Shown here piece by piece: positions 1 through 9,230 of a DNA stretch of 64,000 bases (the first letter of the stretch is position 1; every line of letters starts with the position of its first letter). The translations under genes were made by a program, and so were the position numbers. The stretch is from Aquilutibacter rugosus (lineage in GTDB: Bacteria > Pseudomonadota > Gammaproteobacteria > Xanthomonadales > Xanthomonadaceae), in NCBI RefSeq assembly GCF_036541335.1, contig NZ_JAZHBO010000001.1, positions 372,001 to 436,000 of the forward strand, read 5' to 3'. The notes under the pieces were generated by a model that was not told where the DNA came from, ran no database searches, and saw only the letters and a list, made by a program, of their open reading frames with translations.

Positions 1-405
1 GGCGGCCATGATCAGGTAGGCGCCTTGCAGCGAACCGTTACGGAATGCGCTGGTTTCGATCAGGGACTGGTTGCCTTCGAACCACGGACGCGCATCGACG
101 TGCGGGAACAGGTACGGCAGTTTTTCGTAGAAGGCTTCGTCGTGGGCGACGATGACGGTCACCGGAGCGGCCATGGTCTTTTCGAGGTTGCCAGCATCCA
201 TGAACGGTTCCAGGCGCTTTTTCGCCTCGGCCGAACGGATGAAGACAAAGCGGGCCGGCGTGGCGTTGACCGCGGTCGGACCGAACTTGGTCAGATCATA
301 GAGTTTGTGCAGGGTTTCATCGCTGATTTCGCCACCGAGCACATTGTGGGTGCGGGCGTGGGTGAACAGCTGTTCGATTGCAGAAGCTTGAAGCGCGTCA
401 GCCAT
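1..405 (-). CDS. Nitroreductase-family protein, RutE/HadB-like (3' end missing)
   Basis: The visible 135 N-terminal residues begin MADALQASAIEQLF and contain FGPTAVNATPARFVF, the FMN-contacting part of nitroreductases of the malonic semialdehyde reductase (RutE/YdfG) type. Such enzymes use FMN and NAD(P)H to reduce aldehydes, nitro compounds or quinones. The ATG is preceded by TAAGGAAAA, a plausible ribosome binding site. The gene runs off the left edge; a full member is near 195 residues, so about 60 are missing. No rut pyrimidine-degradation genes are visible, so the substrate cannot be inferred. It is divergent from the ELM1-family gene. Confidence 0.8.
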   Translation of the reverse strand, partial: MADALQASAIEQLFTHARTHNVLGGEISDETLHKLYDLTKFGPTAVNATPARFVFIRSAEAKKRLEPFMDAGNLEKTMAAPVTVIVAHDEAFYEKLPYLFPHVDARPWFEGNQSLIETSAFRNGSLQGAYLIMAA

Positions 406-502
406 GACGGATTTTCCTTAGTGAAATGAGATTGGATGCGGCCATTGTATGATTCTCAAAATAGCTAGCAAACACGACCGCTGGAACACAGTCATCCCAA
501 AA

Positions 503-1510
503 ATGCAACAATCAGATCCCCTAGCCCCCAGCACCGACGCCCGCGCAACGTGGGTTCTCAGCGATGGCCGGGCCGGGAACCACCGCCAGGCCCAAGCCCT
601 GGCGACCACCCTGGCGCGCGCTTATACCGATCGCCTGATCCATCCTACCGTGCCTTGGCGCTGGGCCGCGCCCCGTGTGTTGCCGTTTAGCACGAAGGCC
701 TTTGCCGGCCCGGTGCGTCACGTGCTCGAGGGCCGGGAGCCGGCCCCGCAACTGGTGATCGGCTGCGGCCGCCAAGCGGCGCTGGCCACCCGCCTGCTGC
801 GGCGACGCGGTTCGCACGTGATCCAGATCCTGGATCCGCGCGTGAACCTGTCGGCCTGGGACGCCGTGATCCTGCCGCACCACGATCGCCGCGAGGGCCC
901 CAACGTCGTGCGCATCCACGGCGCCCTGCACAGCATGAGCCCGGCGGCACTGGACGCGGCCCGCTCGACGTTCTCCACGACGCTGGGCAGCCTCAGCGCG
1001 CCGCGCATCGCCGTTCTGCTCGGTGGCGACACGCACAAGCGCCCGTTCGATGCCGAGCAGGCGTTGCAGGCCGTGCAAGCGCTGGCCCCGTTCGGCTCGC
1101 TAATGGTCTCGACCTCGCGTCGCACGCCTGCAGCCGTCGCCGCCCAACTGCGGACCCTGCCCGTCCTGCGCGATCACCTACTGTGGACCGGCGAGTCCGA
1201 TGCCCAGCACGCTGTGGCGCACTTCACCAATCCCTATGCAGGCTATTTAGCCTGGGCCGATGCGATTGTCTGCAGCGCCGACTCGGTCTCCATGCTCAGC
1301 GAGGCCGCAGCGACCACCGCACCGCTCTATTTGCTCGGCACGCCGGGCGATGATGCGCCTTCGCGGTTCGCCGAGGAGCTCGTGGCCCGCGGTCGGGCGC
1401 AGTGGTGGTCCGCCGAATCACCGGCCATTGCCATGACGCCGGTGGCGCCGTTTAACGGCCTGCAGACGCTACTGAAGGATCTGCGGCAAACGCCGGCGTT
1501 CGCGCGCTAA
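503..1510 (+). CDS. Mitochondrial fission ELM1-family protein (DUF1022)
   Basis: The product is about 335 residues if the ATG at 503 is used (MQQSDPLAPS). An in-frame ATG 54 bases upstream would add a stretch (MILKIASKHDRWN) unlike the family, so the inner start is preferred. WVLSDGRAGNHRQAQALA is the conserved N-terminal motif of the COG3660/ELM1 family, and the C-terminal half has the DSVSMLSEA signature seen in this glycosyltransferase-like fold. The biochemical role in bacteria is not established. The last 59 bases overlap the 3' end of glnE on the other strand. Confidence 0.8.
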   Translation: MQQSDPLAPSTDARATWVLSDGRAGNHRQAQALATTLARAYTDRLIHPTVPWRWAAPRVLPFSTKAFAGPVRHVLEGREPAPQLVIGCGRQAALATRLLRRRGSHVIQILDPRVNLSAWDAVILPHHDRREGPNVVRIHGALHSMSPAALDAARSTFSTTLGSLSAPRIAVLLGGDTHKRPFDAEQALQAVQALAPFGSLMVSTSRRTPAAVAAQLRTLPVLRDHLLWTGESDAQHAVAHFTNPYAGYLAWADAIVCSADSVSMLSEAAATTAPLYLLGTPGDDAPSRFAEELVARGRAQWWSAESPAIAMTPVAPFNGLQTLLKDLRQTPAFAR

Positions 1511-4169
1511 TCACCGCGGCGCTCGCTTCAATCGCCGGCGTCCGTGGCACCAGGCGCGGCCGCCGATCCAGACCGCACCGCAAGCCCTGATCGAGCAAGG
1601 CCAGATAGGCCGAGCGCAACGCGTCCGTATCGCCATCGAGACGCTGCAGCAATTCCAGGTTGCCGGTGTCCTCCAGCCATTGCGGCGACTTCGCTGCGTG
1701 TTCCAACACCTGCTGCTGCAGATGGAACTCGAGATCCACCAGCGCGCCACGTCCCTGCTTGAGATCGAGCAAGCTCGCACTGCTGCGATCCAGCTCCTTG
1801 CGCATGCGCGCCCGCATCTGTGCGATCTCGTCGTGCAAACCCTGCACGTCGCGCGGACGACTTAGAATCTCGGCCCTTAGCTGCGTAAAACGCTCACACA
1901 ACTGCGCATCACCGGCAATCGGTCGCGACCGCACCAGCGCCTGATGCTCCCAGGTCCATGCGCGTTCGCGCTGATATTGCGCATACGCACTGAAACTCGA
2001 GACCAGCAAGCCTTTGGCACCATCGGGTCGCAGCCGCATATCCACTTCGAAGAGATGACCGGCCGCCGTCTGCACTGCCAGATAGGCCACCAGCTTCTGT
2101 GCCAACCGTGCGAAGTAGCGCGCGGCATCCAAGGGTCGCGGGCCGGTAGAGACCGCGTCGGCGGGCGCATCGTACAGAAACACCAGATCGAGATCGGAAC
2201 CGAAGTTCAACTCGCGCGCACCCAAACTGCCGTAACCGATGGCCGCAAACTCGGCGCCGGGCAAGGCACCGTGTGCATCCTGCATTTCAGTGCGCACCCA
2301 ACGAAACACGGCCACCAGACACAGCTGCGCCAGATCGGCGAGTTGGCGGGCGGCGGTATGCGCATCAATGCGGCCATCGCGAAACGCCAATGCAGCGCGG
2401 AAACTGGCGGTCTGCCGAATCTCATTGAGCTGTCGCAACGGCAGATCGGGATCGCCATCAAAGACAATCTCATCAATCGCCAATTCCACCGCCTGCAATT
2501 GCATGCCCGAGCCGGCAGCACGCGTGTCGAGCAGCTCATCGAGCAACAACGGATGCAGACTCACACGCTCGGCCATCAGTGCGGACTCACCCACCACCTG
2601 GACCAGGCGTTTCAGCGCAGCGGGCTGCTCGTCGAGCAAGGCGATATAGGCACTGCGGCGCAAAATCGCCTGCAGCAGACTGATCAGACGCTTGAGCGTC
2701 ACTAAGGGCGCGTCGGCGCGACCGGCATCCTCGACCATGACTTGCATGACACGATCAAAGCGCGCACGCGCCGTCGGTGAAAGTTGGCGTACGCCGGGGC
2801 CACGCAGCAGATCCCGTAATGCCGTGTCGGCAGCGAGCGCATCGGCATAGCCCAAAGATTGCAGCACCGCGCCATCGCCATGATCGGGCAAGGCGCGCCA
2901 GTAATCCTGCAAGCTACCGGCAACGGCTTGCGCCTTGCGCGGCGCCAGTAATGCATTGAATTCCTGCTGGACCGCCGTGCGCACGACATCCAGGTCCGCC
3001 TGCAAGGCAGCCCAATTGGCGTAGCCCAATCCGATTGCCACGCGCTCACGGTCCGAGGCGGCAGCGGGCACATCGTGCGTCTGCTCGTCGCGCAGCATCT
3101 GGATGCGGTTCTCGAGCACGCGCAGGAACCGATACAACTCGCGCAGCTGATCGGCGTTCTCTGCCGTCAGCTCACCTGCTGCGACTAGGGCGTCTAAAGC
3201 CTTTAGCAGCGAAGGCGTGCGCAGACTCGCGTCGCGTCCGCCACGAATCAGCTGCAAGGCCTGCACCAGAAACTCGATCTCACGAATTCCACCGGGGCCG
3301 CGTTTGATATCACTCTGCCGATCGTTGCGGGCGACCTCGGCCTGGATGCTGGCCTTCATTTCGCGAACGCCATCGAGCGCGGTGAAATCCAGATACCGGC
3401 GATAGACAAACGGCCGCAGGGTATTTAAAAAGCGCGCGCCCGCGGCGACATCACCGGCTACCACGCGCGCCTTTTGCCACGCATAGCGCTCCCAGTCGCG
3501 GCCTTCGCTCTGAAAATACAGTTCCATTGCTGCAAACGACCACACCAGACGACCGCTATTGCCGTACGGCCGCAAACGCATATCCACGCGATGACAGAAG
3601 CCATCGACCGTGACCTCATCGAGCAACTTGATCCACTGCTGACACAAACGCGTGAAGTAGGTCTCGGCAGCCAAGGGGCGCGGGCCATCGGACTCGCCAT
3701 GCTCCTCGAAGCCAATGACCAAGTCCACATCGGACGAGAAATTCAGTTCACCGCCACCGAGTTTGCCCAAGCCAAAGATGACCGGCTCGATGCGATGGCC
3801 TTGCGCATCGCGCACCACACCGTGACGCAGCTCAAAATCAGCCTGTATCGCAGCCAATCCGGCTTGCATGCAGACATCGGCCAAGTTGGAGATGCGCTGC
3901 ATCGTTTCGGGCAAGGTATCCATGCCCAAGACATCGCGCCAGATGATCCGTGCCGATTGCTGCTTGCGATGTTGCCGCAGCAAGCGGGGCCATGCCTTGC
4001 TGTCGTCCGCCGGTAAAGGTGGCACCGGCCAGTCACTGCCGTCGTCCGCGCGCAGACGTTCGATGAACTCCGGATCGCGATCCATTACCGAGTCGAACAG
4101 ATCGCTCGCAGCCCGTACGCGTTGTACGTTCGTTTCGAAATCAGTGACAGGGTCGGCAGCAGAACTCAT
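1452..4169 (-). CDS. glnE: Bifunctional glutamine synthetase adenylyltransferase/adenylyl-removing enzyme
   Basis: GlnE adds AMP to, or phosphorolytically removes it from, a tyrosine of glutamine synthetase in response to PII, setting ammonia assimilation. The 905 residues hold two nucleotidyltransferase domains: the adenylyl-removing one with GGGELNFSSDVDLV near residue 135 and the adenylylating one with GARELNFGSDLDLVF near residue 650. Both keep the paired aspartates. A PII-uridylyltransferase-like helical segment follows each. The length is close to the E. coli enzyme (946). The 3' end overlaps the convergent ELM1-family gene by 59 bases. Confidence 0.95.
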   Translation of the reverse strand: MSSAADPVTDFETNVQRVRAASDLFDSVMDRDPEFIERLRADDGSDWPVPPLPADDSKAWPRLLRQHRKQQSARIIWRDVLGMDTLPETMQRISNLADVCMQAGLAAIQADFELRHGVVRDAQGHRIEPVIFGLGKLGGGELNFSSDVDLVIGFEEHGESDGPRPLAAETYFTRLCQQWIKLLDEVTVDGFCHRVDMRLRPYGNSGRLVWSFAAMELYFQSEGRDWERYAWQKARVVAGDVAAGARFLNTLRPFVYRRYLDFTALDGVREMKASIQAEVARNDRQSDIKRGPGGIREIEFLVQALQLIRGGRDASLRTPSLLKALDALVAAGELTAENADQLRELYRFLRVLENRIQMLRDEQTHDVPAAASDRERVAIGLGYANWAALQADLDVVRTAVQQEFNALLAPRKAQAVAGSLQDYWRALPDHGDGAVLQSLGYADALAADTALRDLLRGPGVRQLSPTARARFDRVMQVMVEDAGRADAPLVTLKRLISLLQAILRRSAYIALLDEQPAALKRLVQVVGESALMAERVSLHPLLLDELLDTRAAGSGMQLQAVELAIDEIVFDGDPDLPLRQLNEIRQTASFRAALAFRDGRIDAHTAARQLADLAQLCLVAVFRWVRTEMQDAHGALPGAEFAAIGYGSLGARELNFGSDLDLVFLYDAPADAVSTGPRPLDAARYFARLAQKLVAYLAVQTAAGHLFEVDMRLRPDGAKGLLVSSFSAYAQYQRERAWTWEHQALVRSRPIAGDAQLCERFTQLRAEILSRPRDVQGLHDEIAQMRARMRKELDRSSASLLDLKQGRGALVDLEFHLQQQVLEHAAKSPQWLEDTGNLELLQRLDGDTDALRSAYLALLDQGLRCGLDRRPRLVPRTPAIEASAAVISARTPAFAADPSVASAGR

Positions 4170-4186
4170 GAGCCCATGCTAAGCGC

Positions 4187-5074
4187 TCAGGCGCACTTTG
4201 GGCAGCTTTGATGCCTGTTCTCCTCCACGCACGAGGGACAGACCAGGCGCAGCGACCGACACGACACGTTGCCGCAATCCACGTAATCATTGGTGGGCTC
4301 GCCGCACTCGGAACATTCGCCGATCGTCACCGCCTCATCGGAAAATTCCAGATGCATACGCTTATCAAAGACGTACAGCGAGCCCTCCCACAGACCTTTG
4401 TCGCCAAAGGTCTCGCCGTAGCGAACAATGCCGCCATCCAACTGATACACCTCGTTGAAGCCGCGACGGCGCATCATGCCCGACAGCACTTCGCAGCGAA
4501 TCCCACCCGTGCAATACGTGACGATGGGTTTGTCCTTGAGGTGATCGTACTTGCCAGAATCGAGTTCGCGACGGAAATCATGCGTGGTCTCGACATCGGG
4601 CACGATAGCGCCTTTCATGCGGCCGATCGCGGCCTCCATGGCATTGCGGCCATCGAAGAACACCACATCCTCGCCGGCCTCTTTCTTGGATTCAATCAGT
4701 TCGTGCAACTCGCGCGGTGCCAGATGCACGCCGCCGCCAATCACGCCGGACTCATCCACCTCGAGTTCATCGGGCGCGCCGAACGAGACGATCTCGTTGC
4801 GCACTTTGATGGAGAGTCGCGGAAAGTCCTCGGCGCCACCTTGCGACCATTTGAACTCCATTGGCTTGAACGGCGCATACTCGCGCATTGCACGGACATA
4901 CTTTTTTGCCGCCTGCATGGAGCCGCCGACGGTGCCGTTGATACCCTGCGCCGAAATCAGAATGCGGCCGCGTAGCCCCAGCGATTCACACAAGGCCTTT
5001 TGCCACAGGCGGACGGCCTCGGGATCGGCAATGGGAGTGAAAAGGTAATAGAGCAAAATGCGATTGGTTTCCAT
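4187..5074 (-). CDS. trhO: tRNA uridine(34) hydroxylase, rhodanese-type
   Basis: TrhO (YceA) makes 5-hydroxyuridine at tRNA position 34 using oxygen. The N-terminal ferredoxin-like region contains GRILISAQGINGTVGG. The central rhodanese domain has the active-site loop CTGGIRCE. The C-terminus is cysteine-rich (GECSECGEPTNDYVDC, CPSC, CPKCA) and likely binds zinc. I chose the ATG giving METNRILLYYLFTP because family members start close to this block; a TTG 27 bases upstream would add nine residues. The gene sits just after glnE in reverse orientation and is divergent from the cytochrome bd operon. Confidence 0.9.
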   Translation of the reverse strand: METNRILLYYLFTPIADPEAVRLWQKALCESLGLRGRILISAQGINGTVGGSMQAAKKYVRAMREYAPFKPMEFKWSQGGAEDFPRLSIKVRNEIVSFGAPDELEVDESGVIGGGVHLAPRELHELIESKKEAGEDVVFFDGRNAMEAAIGRMKGAIVPDVETTHDFRRELDSGKYDHLKDKPIVTYCTGGIRCEVLSGMMRRRGFNEVYQLDGGIVRYGETFGDKGLWEGSLYVFDKRMHLEFSDEAVTIGECSECGEPTNDYVDCGNVSCRSLRLVCPSCVEENRHQSCPKCA

Positions 5075-5178
5075 TCGTAAATTGTAAAACGTTTGGACCA
5101 AATGCGAAGAACCGATGATGCCGGTGTTATCATTTCATTAGAGACGCAGACGCCAAATCATGCCTGCGCCGGAGTCCG

Positions 5179-5388
5179 ATGGATATGAGATTCAACGTTC
5201 CGAACCTGCCAATTGAGAACCGGCTGCTACGCCATTTGGTTTGGATTGGCATCATCAAGATCATCCTGCTGTTTTTTATCTGGTTCGCTTTTTTCCGTGG
5301 CCATAAGGTTCACGTTGATCCGCAAAGCGCAGCTCAGCAAATTCTCCAACCTACATCCAATACCAACCTTGAGGACAAGCAACCATGA
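5179..5388 (+). CDS. cydP: Cytochrome bd oxidase putative small subunit CydP
   Basis: A 69-residue protein with one hydrophobic segment (about residues 22-40, VWIGIIKIILLFFIWFAFF) followed by HKVHVDP. This matches the small CydP proteins encoded directly before cydA in many proteobacteria. Its stop overlaps the cydA start by four bases (ATGA), which indicates translational coupling and the first position in the operon. The precise role in oxidase assembly or stability is inferred from context. The start is preceded by CGGAGTCCG. Confidence 0.75.
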   Translation: MDMRFNVPNLPIENRLLRHLVWIGIIKIILLFFIWFAFFRGHKVHVDPQSAAQQILQPTSNTNLEDKQP

Positions 5389-6956
5389 TCTCTGAAGAGC
5401 TGGTGATGCTATCGAGGGTGCAGTTCGCTGTCACCATCATGTATCACTTTATTTTCGTTCCGCTGACGCTGGGCCTGTGCTGGCTAATGGTCATCATGGA
5501 ATCGGTGTACGTCATGACCGGTCGCGTCATCTGGAAAGACATGACGCGTTTCTGGGGCAAGCTGTTCGGCATTAACTTTGCACTTGGCGTTACCACCGGT
5601 ATCACCATGGAGTTCCAGTTCGGAACCAACTGGGCCTATTACTCGCACTACGTCGGCGATATCTTCGGCGCGCCACTGGCGCTCGAGGGTCTGATGGCCT
5701 TCTTCCTTGAATCGACCTTTGTCGGTCTGTTCTTCTTTGGCTGGGATCGGCTGAGCAAAGTGCAGCATCTCATGGCCACCACCCTGCTGGCCTTAGGCAC
5801 CAATCTGTCGGCGCTATGGATTCTGATCGCCAACGGCTGGATGCAGAACCCCGTCGGCTCCGAGTTCAACTGGCAAACCATGCGCATGGAAATGACCAGC
5901 TTTGCCGAGATCATTTTCAACCCGATTGCGCAGGCCAAGTTTGTACACATGGTCTCGGCCGGCTACGTGACTGGTGCCATGTTCGTGCTGTCTATCTCGG
6001 CACTGTACTTGCTGCGCAAGAAGAACGTCGAGTTCGCACGCCGTTCGTTCCAGGTCGCGGCTGCATTCGGTCTGGCCTCGATTCTGTGTGTGCTGGTCCT
6101 GGGCGATGAGTCCGGCTACACCACCGGCGAGGCACAGCAAACCAAGCTCGCCGCAATGGAAGGCATGTGGGAAACCAAACCCGCTCCGGCCGGCCTGACG
6201 CTAATTGCCGACATCAACGAAAAAGAAAAGAAGAACAACTGGGAAATCGAAGTGCCCTACGTTCTTGGCCTGATCGGTACGCGCTCGCTCGATGAAACCA
6301 TTCCGGGCCTGCACGAGATCGAAGCCAAGAACCGCGAACGCATCAAGAACGGGATCCCTGCGGTCGTCGCTCTGGAAACACTGCGTAACGGCAACCCCAA
6401 CGATGCCGCGGCCCGCGCCACGCTCGAGTCCAAGATTGACGATCTGGGCTTTGGTCTGCTGCTCAAGCGTCACACCAACGATGTGGCCAACGCCACGCCG
6501 GAAATGATCGAAAAGGCCGTAGACGACTCGATCCCCAAGGTGACGCCGCTGTTCTGGTCGTTCCGCATCATGGTCGGCCTGGGCATTCTGATGCTGGCGC
6601 TGTTTGTGACTGCGTTCTACCACACGCTGCGCGGCACGTTTGAAAATCGTCCGTGGCTGCTGCGCTGGGCCCTGTACAGCCTGCCATTCCCGTGGATTGC
6701 CATCCACGTCGGCTGGTTCCTGGCCGAATACGGTCGCCAACCGTGGACCATCTACGGCATCCTGCCGACCCACCTCTCGGCTTCGAACATTGCGGTCAGC
6801 AATGTCTGGGGTTCACTGGCGGGCTTCGTGATCTTTTACACCTTCCTGCTGATCGTTGAAATGTACCTGATGCTCAAGTACATCAAGCAAGGCCCCGGCG
6901 CCCTGGGCACCGGCCGCTACGCGCAAGACGATGCTGCCGGCAAGGCCGCTTACTAA
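5385..6956 (+). CDS. cydA: Cytochrome bd ubiquinol oxidase subunit I
   Basis: CydA oxidises ubiquinol in the inner membrane and carries hemes b558, b595 and d, giving high-affinity oxygen reduction under low oxygen. The 523 residues include the N-terminal LSRVQFAVTIMYHFIF with the heme-ligand histidine, and the GRQPW motif (EYGRQPWTIYGILPT) near residue 450. Multiple membrane segments are evident, with a charged periplasmic Q-loop region around residues 250-380. It is overlapped by cydP upstream and separated from cydB by ten bases. Confidence 0.97.
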   Translation: MISEELVMLSRVQFAVTIMYHFIFVPLTLGLCWLMVIMESVYVMTGRVIWKDMTRFWGKLFGINFALGVTTGITMEFQFGTNWAYYSHYVGDIFGAPLALEGLMAFFLESTFVGLFFFGWDRLSKVQHLMATTLLALGTNLSALWILIANGWMQNPVGSEFNWQTMRMEMTSFAEIIFNPIAQAKFVHMVSAGYVTGAMFVLSISALYLLRKKNVEFARRSFQVAAAFGLASILCVLVLGDESGYTTGEAQQTKLAAMEGMWETKPAPAGLTLIADINEKEKKNNWEIEVPYVLGLIGTRSLDETIPGLHEIEAKNRERIKNGIPAVVALETLRNGNPNDAAARATLESKIDDLGFGLLLKRHTNDVANATPEMIEKAVDDSIPKVTPLFWSFRIMVGLGILMLALFVTAFYHTLRGTFENRPWLLRWALYSLPFPWIAIHVGWFLAEYGRQPWTIYGILPTHLSASNIAVSNVWGSLAGFVIFYTFLLIVEMYLMLKYIKQGPGALGTGRYAQDDAAGKAAY

Positions 6957-6966
6957 GGAGCACGCA

Positions 6967-8106
6967 ATGGATTACGCAACTCTCAAGTTTCTCTGGTGGG
7001 TGCTGGTCGGCGTGCTGCTGATCGGTTTCGCCATCATGGACGGTCATGACATGGGCGTTGGCACCCTGCTGCCGTTTGTCGGCAAGAACGACAACGAACG
7101 CCGCATTGCCATCAACTCCGTCGCCCCGCACTGGGACGGCAACCAAGTCTGGTTTATCACCGGTGGTGGTGCGCTGTTTGCCGCGTGGCCACTGATCTAC
7201 GCAGCTGCATTCTCCGGTTTCTACTGGGCCATGCTGCTGGTGCTGTTTGCGCTGTTCTTCCGACCCGTCGGGTTTGAATACCGCAGCAAGGTCAAGGATC
7301 CGCGCTGGCGCAGCTTCTGGGACTGGGCTCTGTTTGTGGGTGGTTTCGTGCCGCCGGTGATCTTCGGCGTGGCCTTCGGCAACCTGCTGCAAGGCGTGGC
7401 GTTCGAGTTCGACCGCGACATGATCCTGCACTTCCAGGACAGCTTCTTCCACCTGCTCAATCCGTTCGGACTGCTATGCGGACTGGTGGCCAGTGCCATG
7501 ATCACGATGCAAGGCGGCACCTACCTGTCGCATCGCTCCGTGGGCGATGTGCAAGCCCGCGCCACCCGCTATGCCCGCCTCGCCGCACTGGTCTTTGTAG
7601 TGCTGTTCGTGGCCGCCGGCTTCTGGCTAAAGTTCGGTGGTGTCCAAGGATTTGTCATTACCGCCGGTTCCGATCCGAACGGCGTGGCCAACCCGCTGCT
7701 GAAAACGGTAGCCCGCTCGGCTGATGCCTGGTGGCTTAACTACCGCAACATGCCGTGGCTGTGGATCTTCCCGGTGCTCGCCGTTGGCGGTGCATTGGCG
7801 GCTGCCTGGCTGGTCGGAAAGGGCAAGACGCTGTCCTCGTTTGTGGCTTCATCGCTGTCGATCGTGGGCACCATCGTGACCCCGTCCGCTGCCATGTTCC
7901 CCTTCATGATGCCTTCGTACAATCACCCCGCATCGAGCCTGACGGTATGGGATGCCAGCAGCTCGCATCTGACACTGGGCATCATGCTGGCCGGCGTGGT
8001 TCTGTTCGTGCCAATCGTGCTGGTCTACACCTCGTGGGCGTATCGCATGATGCGCGGCAAGATCACCGAGGCGCAAATCGAGGCCAAGGACAAGTACCTG
8101 TACTAA
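6967..8106 (+). CDS. cydB: Cytochrome bd ubiquinol oxidase subunit II
   Basis: CydB is the second membrane subunit of the bd oxidase. The ATG at 6967 follows a TAAGGAG ribosome binding site, so a longer in-frame reading upstream is rejected. The 379 residues begin MDYATLKFLWWVLVGVLL and contain GFAIMDGHDMGVGTLLPF and NSVAPHWDGNQVWFI, which are family signatures, with many hydrophobic helices. It lies between cydA and cydX in the operon. Confidence 0.97.
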   Translation: MDYATLKFLWWVLVGVLLIGFAIMDGHDMGVGTLLPFVGKNDNERRIAINSVAPHWDGNQVWFITGGGALFAAWPLIYAAAFSGFYWAMLLVLFALFFRPVGFEYRSKVKDPRWRSFWDWALFVGGFVPPVIFGVAFGNLLQGVAFEFDRDMILHFQDSFFHLLNPFGLLCGLVASAMITMQGGTYLSHRSVGDVQARATRYARLAALVFVVLFVAAGFWLKFGGVQGFVITAGSDPNGVANPLLKTVARSADAWWLNYRNMPWLWIFPVLAVGGALAAAWLVGKGKTLSSFVASSLSIVGTIVTPSAAMFPFMMPSYNHPASSLTVWDASSSHLTLGIMLAGVVLFVPIVLVYTSWAYRMMRGKITEAQIEAKDKYLY

Positions 8107-8155
8107 GGATCCGATCCGCAATTACGGATCAGCCATTGTTATTGAGGATTTAAAT

Positions 8156-8266
8156 ATGTGGTATTTCGCATGGGTTTTAGGTTTGGGTTTCGCCGTGTTG
8201 CTGGGCATTCTCAACGCCATCTGGATGGAAAGCCGTCAGTTCCGCGACAACCCCGATGTTGAGTAA
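8156..8266 (+). CDS. cydX: Cytochrome bd oxidase small subunit CydX
   Basis: A 36-residue protein (MWYFAWVLGLGFAVLLGILN, then AIWMESRQF) with a single transmembrane helix. MWYFAWxLG is the CydX signature. The start is preceded by TTGAGGAT. CydX is required for stable heme d in the bd complex. It lies 49 bases after cydB and five bases before ybgE. It is easily missed because of its size. Confidence 0.93.
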   Translation: MWYFAWVLGLGFAVLLGILNAIWMESRQFRDNPDVE

Positions 8267-8271
8267 GTCCA

Positions 8272-8595
8272 ATGTCGGAGCTTAAGCAAGACGCACCCGC
8301 TCCGGCGGATCGAGCTCCTTATCAGCCGGCAGGGCTTCATTGGCCCTGCCTGCTGCTCGGCTTGACCTGCATGGTGCTGGGCTCGTTCGTACCGACGGTC
8401 TTTGCAGACGCCAAGGGCGAGGCCGATCACGGCATCGCCACCTTGGTGTTCTGGTCCATGTCGGCGGGTTTTATTCGCGGCCTGGGTTTTATTCCGCGCA
8501 ATCGGTTCTTCCGCTATATTTTCGGAGGCTGGGCAGCTCTGCTTACCTTTGCAGGTGCCGCCCTGCTCTGGGCTCGCAGCCACGGCATGTTCTAA
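8272..8595 (+). CDS. ybgE: Cyd operon protein YbgE
   Basis: A 107-residue protein with three hydrophobic segments (about residues 23-43, 56-72 and 84-102). Position after cydX and the pattern GLGFIPRNRFFRYIFGGWAALL fit the YbgE family carried at the end of cydABX operons. Function is unknown; a role in oxidase assembly is inferred from context. It starts five bases after the cydX stop and is the last gene before a GC-rich hairpin. Confidence 0.8.
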   Translation: MSELKQDAPAPADRAPYQPAGLHWPCLLLGLTCMVLGSFVPTVFADAKGEADHGIATLVFWSMSAGFIRGLGFIPRNRFFRYIFGGWAALLTFAGAALLWARSHGMF

Positions 8596-8606
8596 CGCGT
8601 AACCGG

Positions 8607-8627
8607 ACCGGCGCACCGCGCCGGTTT
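8607..8627 (+). terminator. Possible intrinsic terminator after cyd operon
   Basis: ACCGGCGC and GCGCCGGT form a perfect 8-bp stem around a three-base loop, followed by only a short T stretch. It lies 11 bases after the ybgE stop. The weak T tract lowers confidence. Confidence 0.5.
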
Positions 8628-8690
8628 CACGCGAATTTACCGACTCGCGTTTAAGGTAAAGGAACCCCTATCTCAACAGGAGTTCCGGAC

Positions 8691-9230
8691 ATGAGAGCAC
8701 TTTTTGCCGCCGCCATTGCGCTCACCGCAGTCAGCGGTTGCGCCACAACCGACATGATCTCGTCTGAGCGTGTGGTCGTCCCAATGAATATGGTCGCGGC
8801 CGATGGCACCTCGCATTCAGCCGGCATGGTCACACTCAACGACAGCATTGCAGGCCTGGTCCTGCTGCCGGCCCTGGTCCATATTCCGGAAGGCAGCCAT
8901 GGCTTCCACGTCCATGCCAACGGCAGTTGCGCACCCGGACCCGATGCACAAGGCAAGACTATTGCAGCCGGTGCGGCCGGCGGACACTTCGACCCGCAAA
9001 ATACCGGTATGCACGGACCGCCGCAGGGCCCCGGTCATATGGGTGATTTGCCGCCAATTACTGCCGATAGCGTCGGCAATGTCGCCGAAGCGGTCGTGGC
9101 GCCGCGTCTGAAACTCGCCGATGTGCGTGGTAAGGCGCTAATGGTGCACGTCGGTGGTGACAATCATTCGGATCATCCCGCGCCGCTGGGCGGTGGTGGT
9201 GGTCGCATGGCGTGCGGTGTCATCCCGTAA
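8691..9230 (+). CDS. sodC: Periplasmic Cu/Zn superoxide dismutase, lipoprotein form
   Basis: It converts superoxide to oxygen and peroxide outside the cytoplasm. The 179 residues start with a lipoprotein signal ending in AVSGC, so Cys17 is probably lipidated. Metal ligands are visible: HGFHVH at 70-75, the zinc-loop HFD at 99-101, His116 in GPGHMGDLP, and His153 in MVHVGGDNHSD. Cys80 and Cys175 are placed to form the conserved disulfide. The ATG follows CAGGAG. The next lipoprotein gene overlaps its stop by one base, so the two are probably co-transcribed. Confidence 0.93.
   Translation: MRALFAAAIALTAVSGCATTDMISSERVVVPMNMVAADGTSHSAGMVTLNDSIAGLVLLPALVHIPEGSHGFHVHANGSCAPGPDAQGKTIAAGAAGGHFDPQNTGMHGPPQGPGHMGDLPPITADSVGNVAEAVVAPRLKLADVRGKALMVHVGGDNHSDHPAPLGGGGGRMACGVIP

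Noticed and set aside
5117..5140. FNR-type site ahead of the cyd operon
   Set aside because: The ATGAT/ATCAT pair lacks the TTGAT-N4-ATCAA form, so it is too weak to call.
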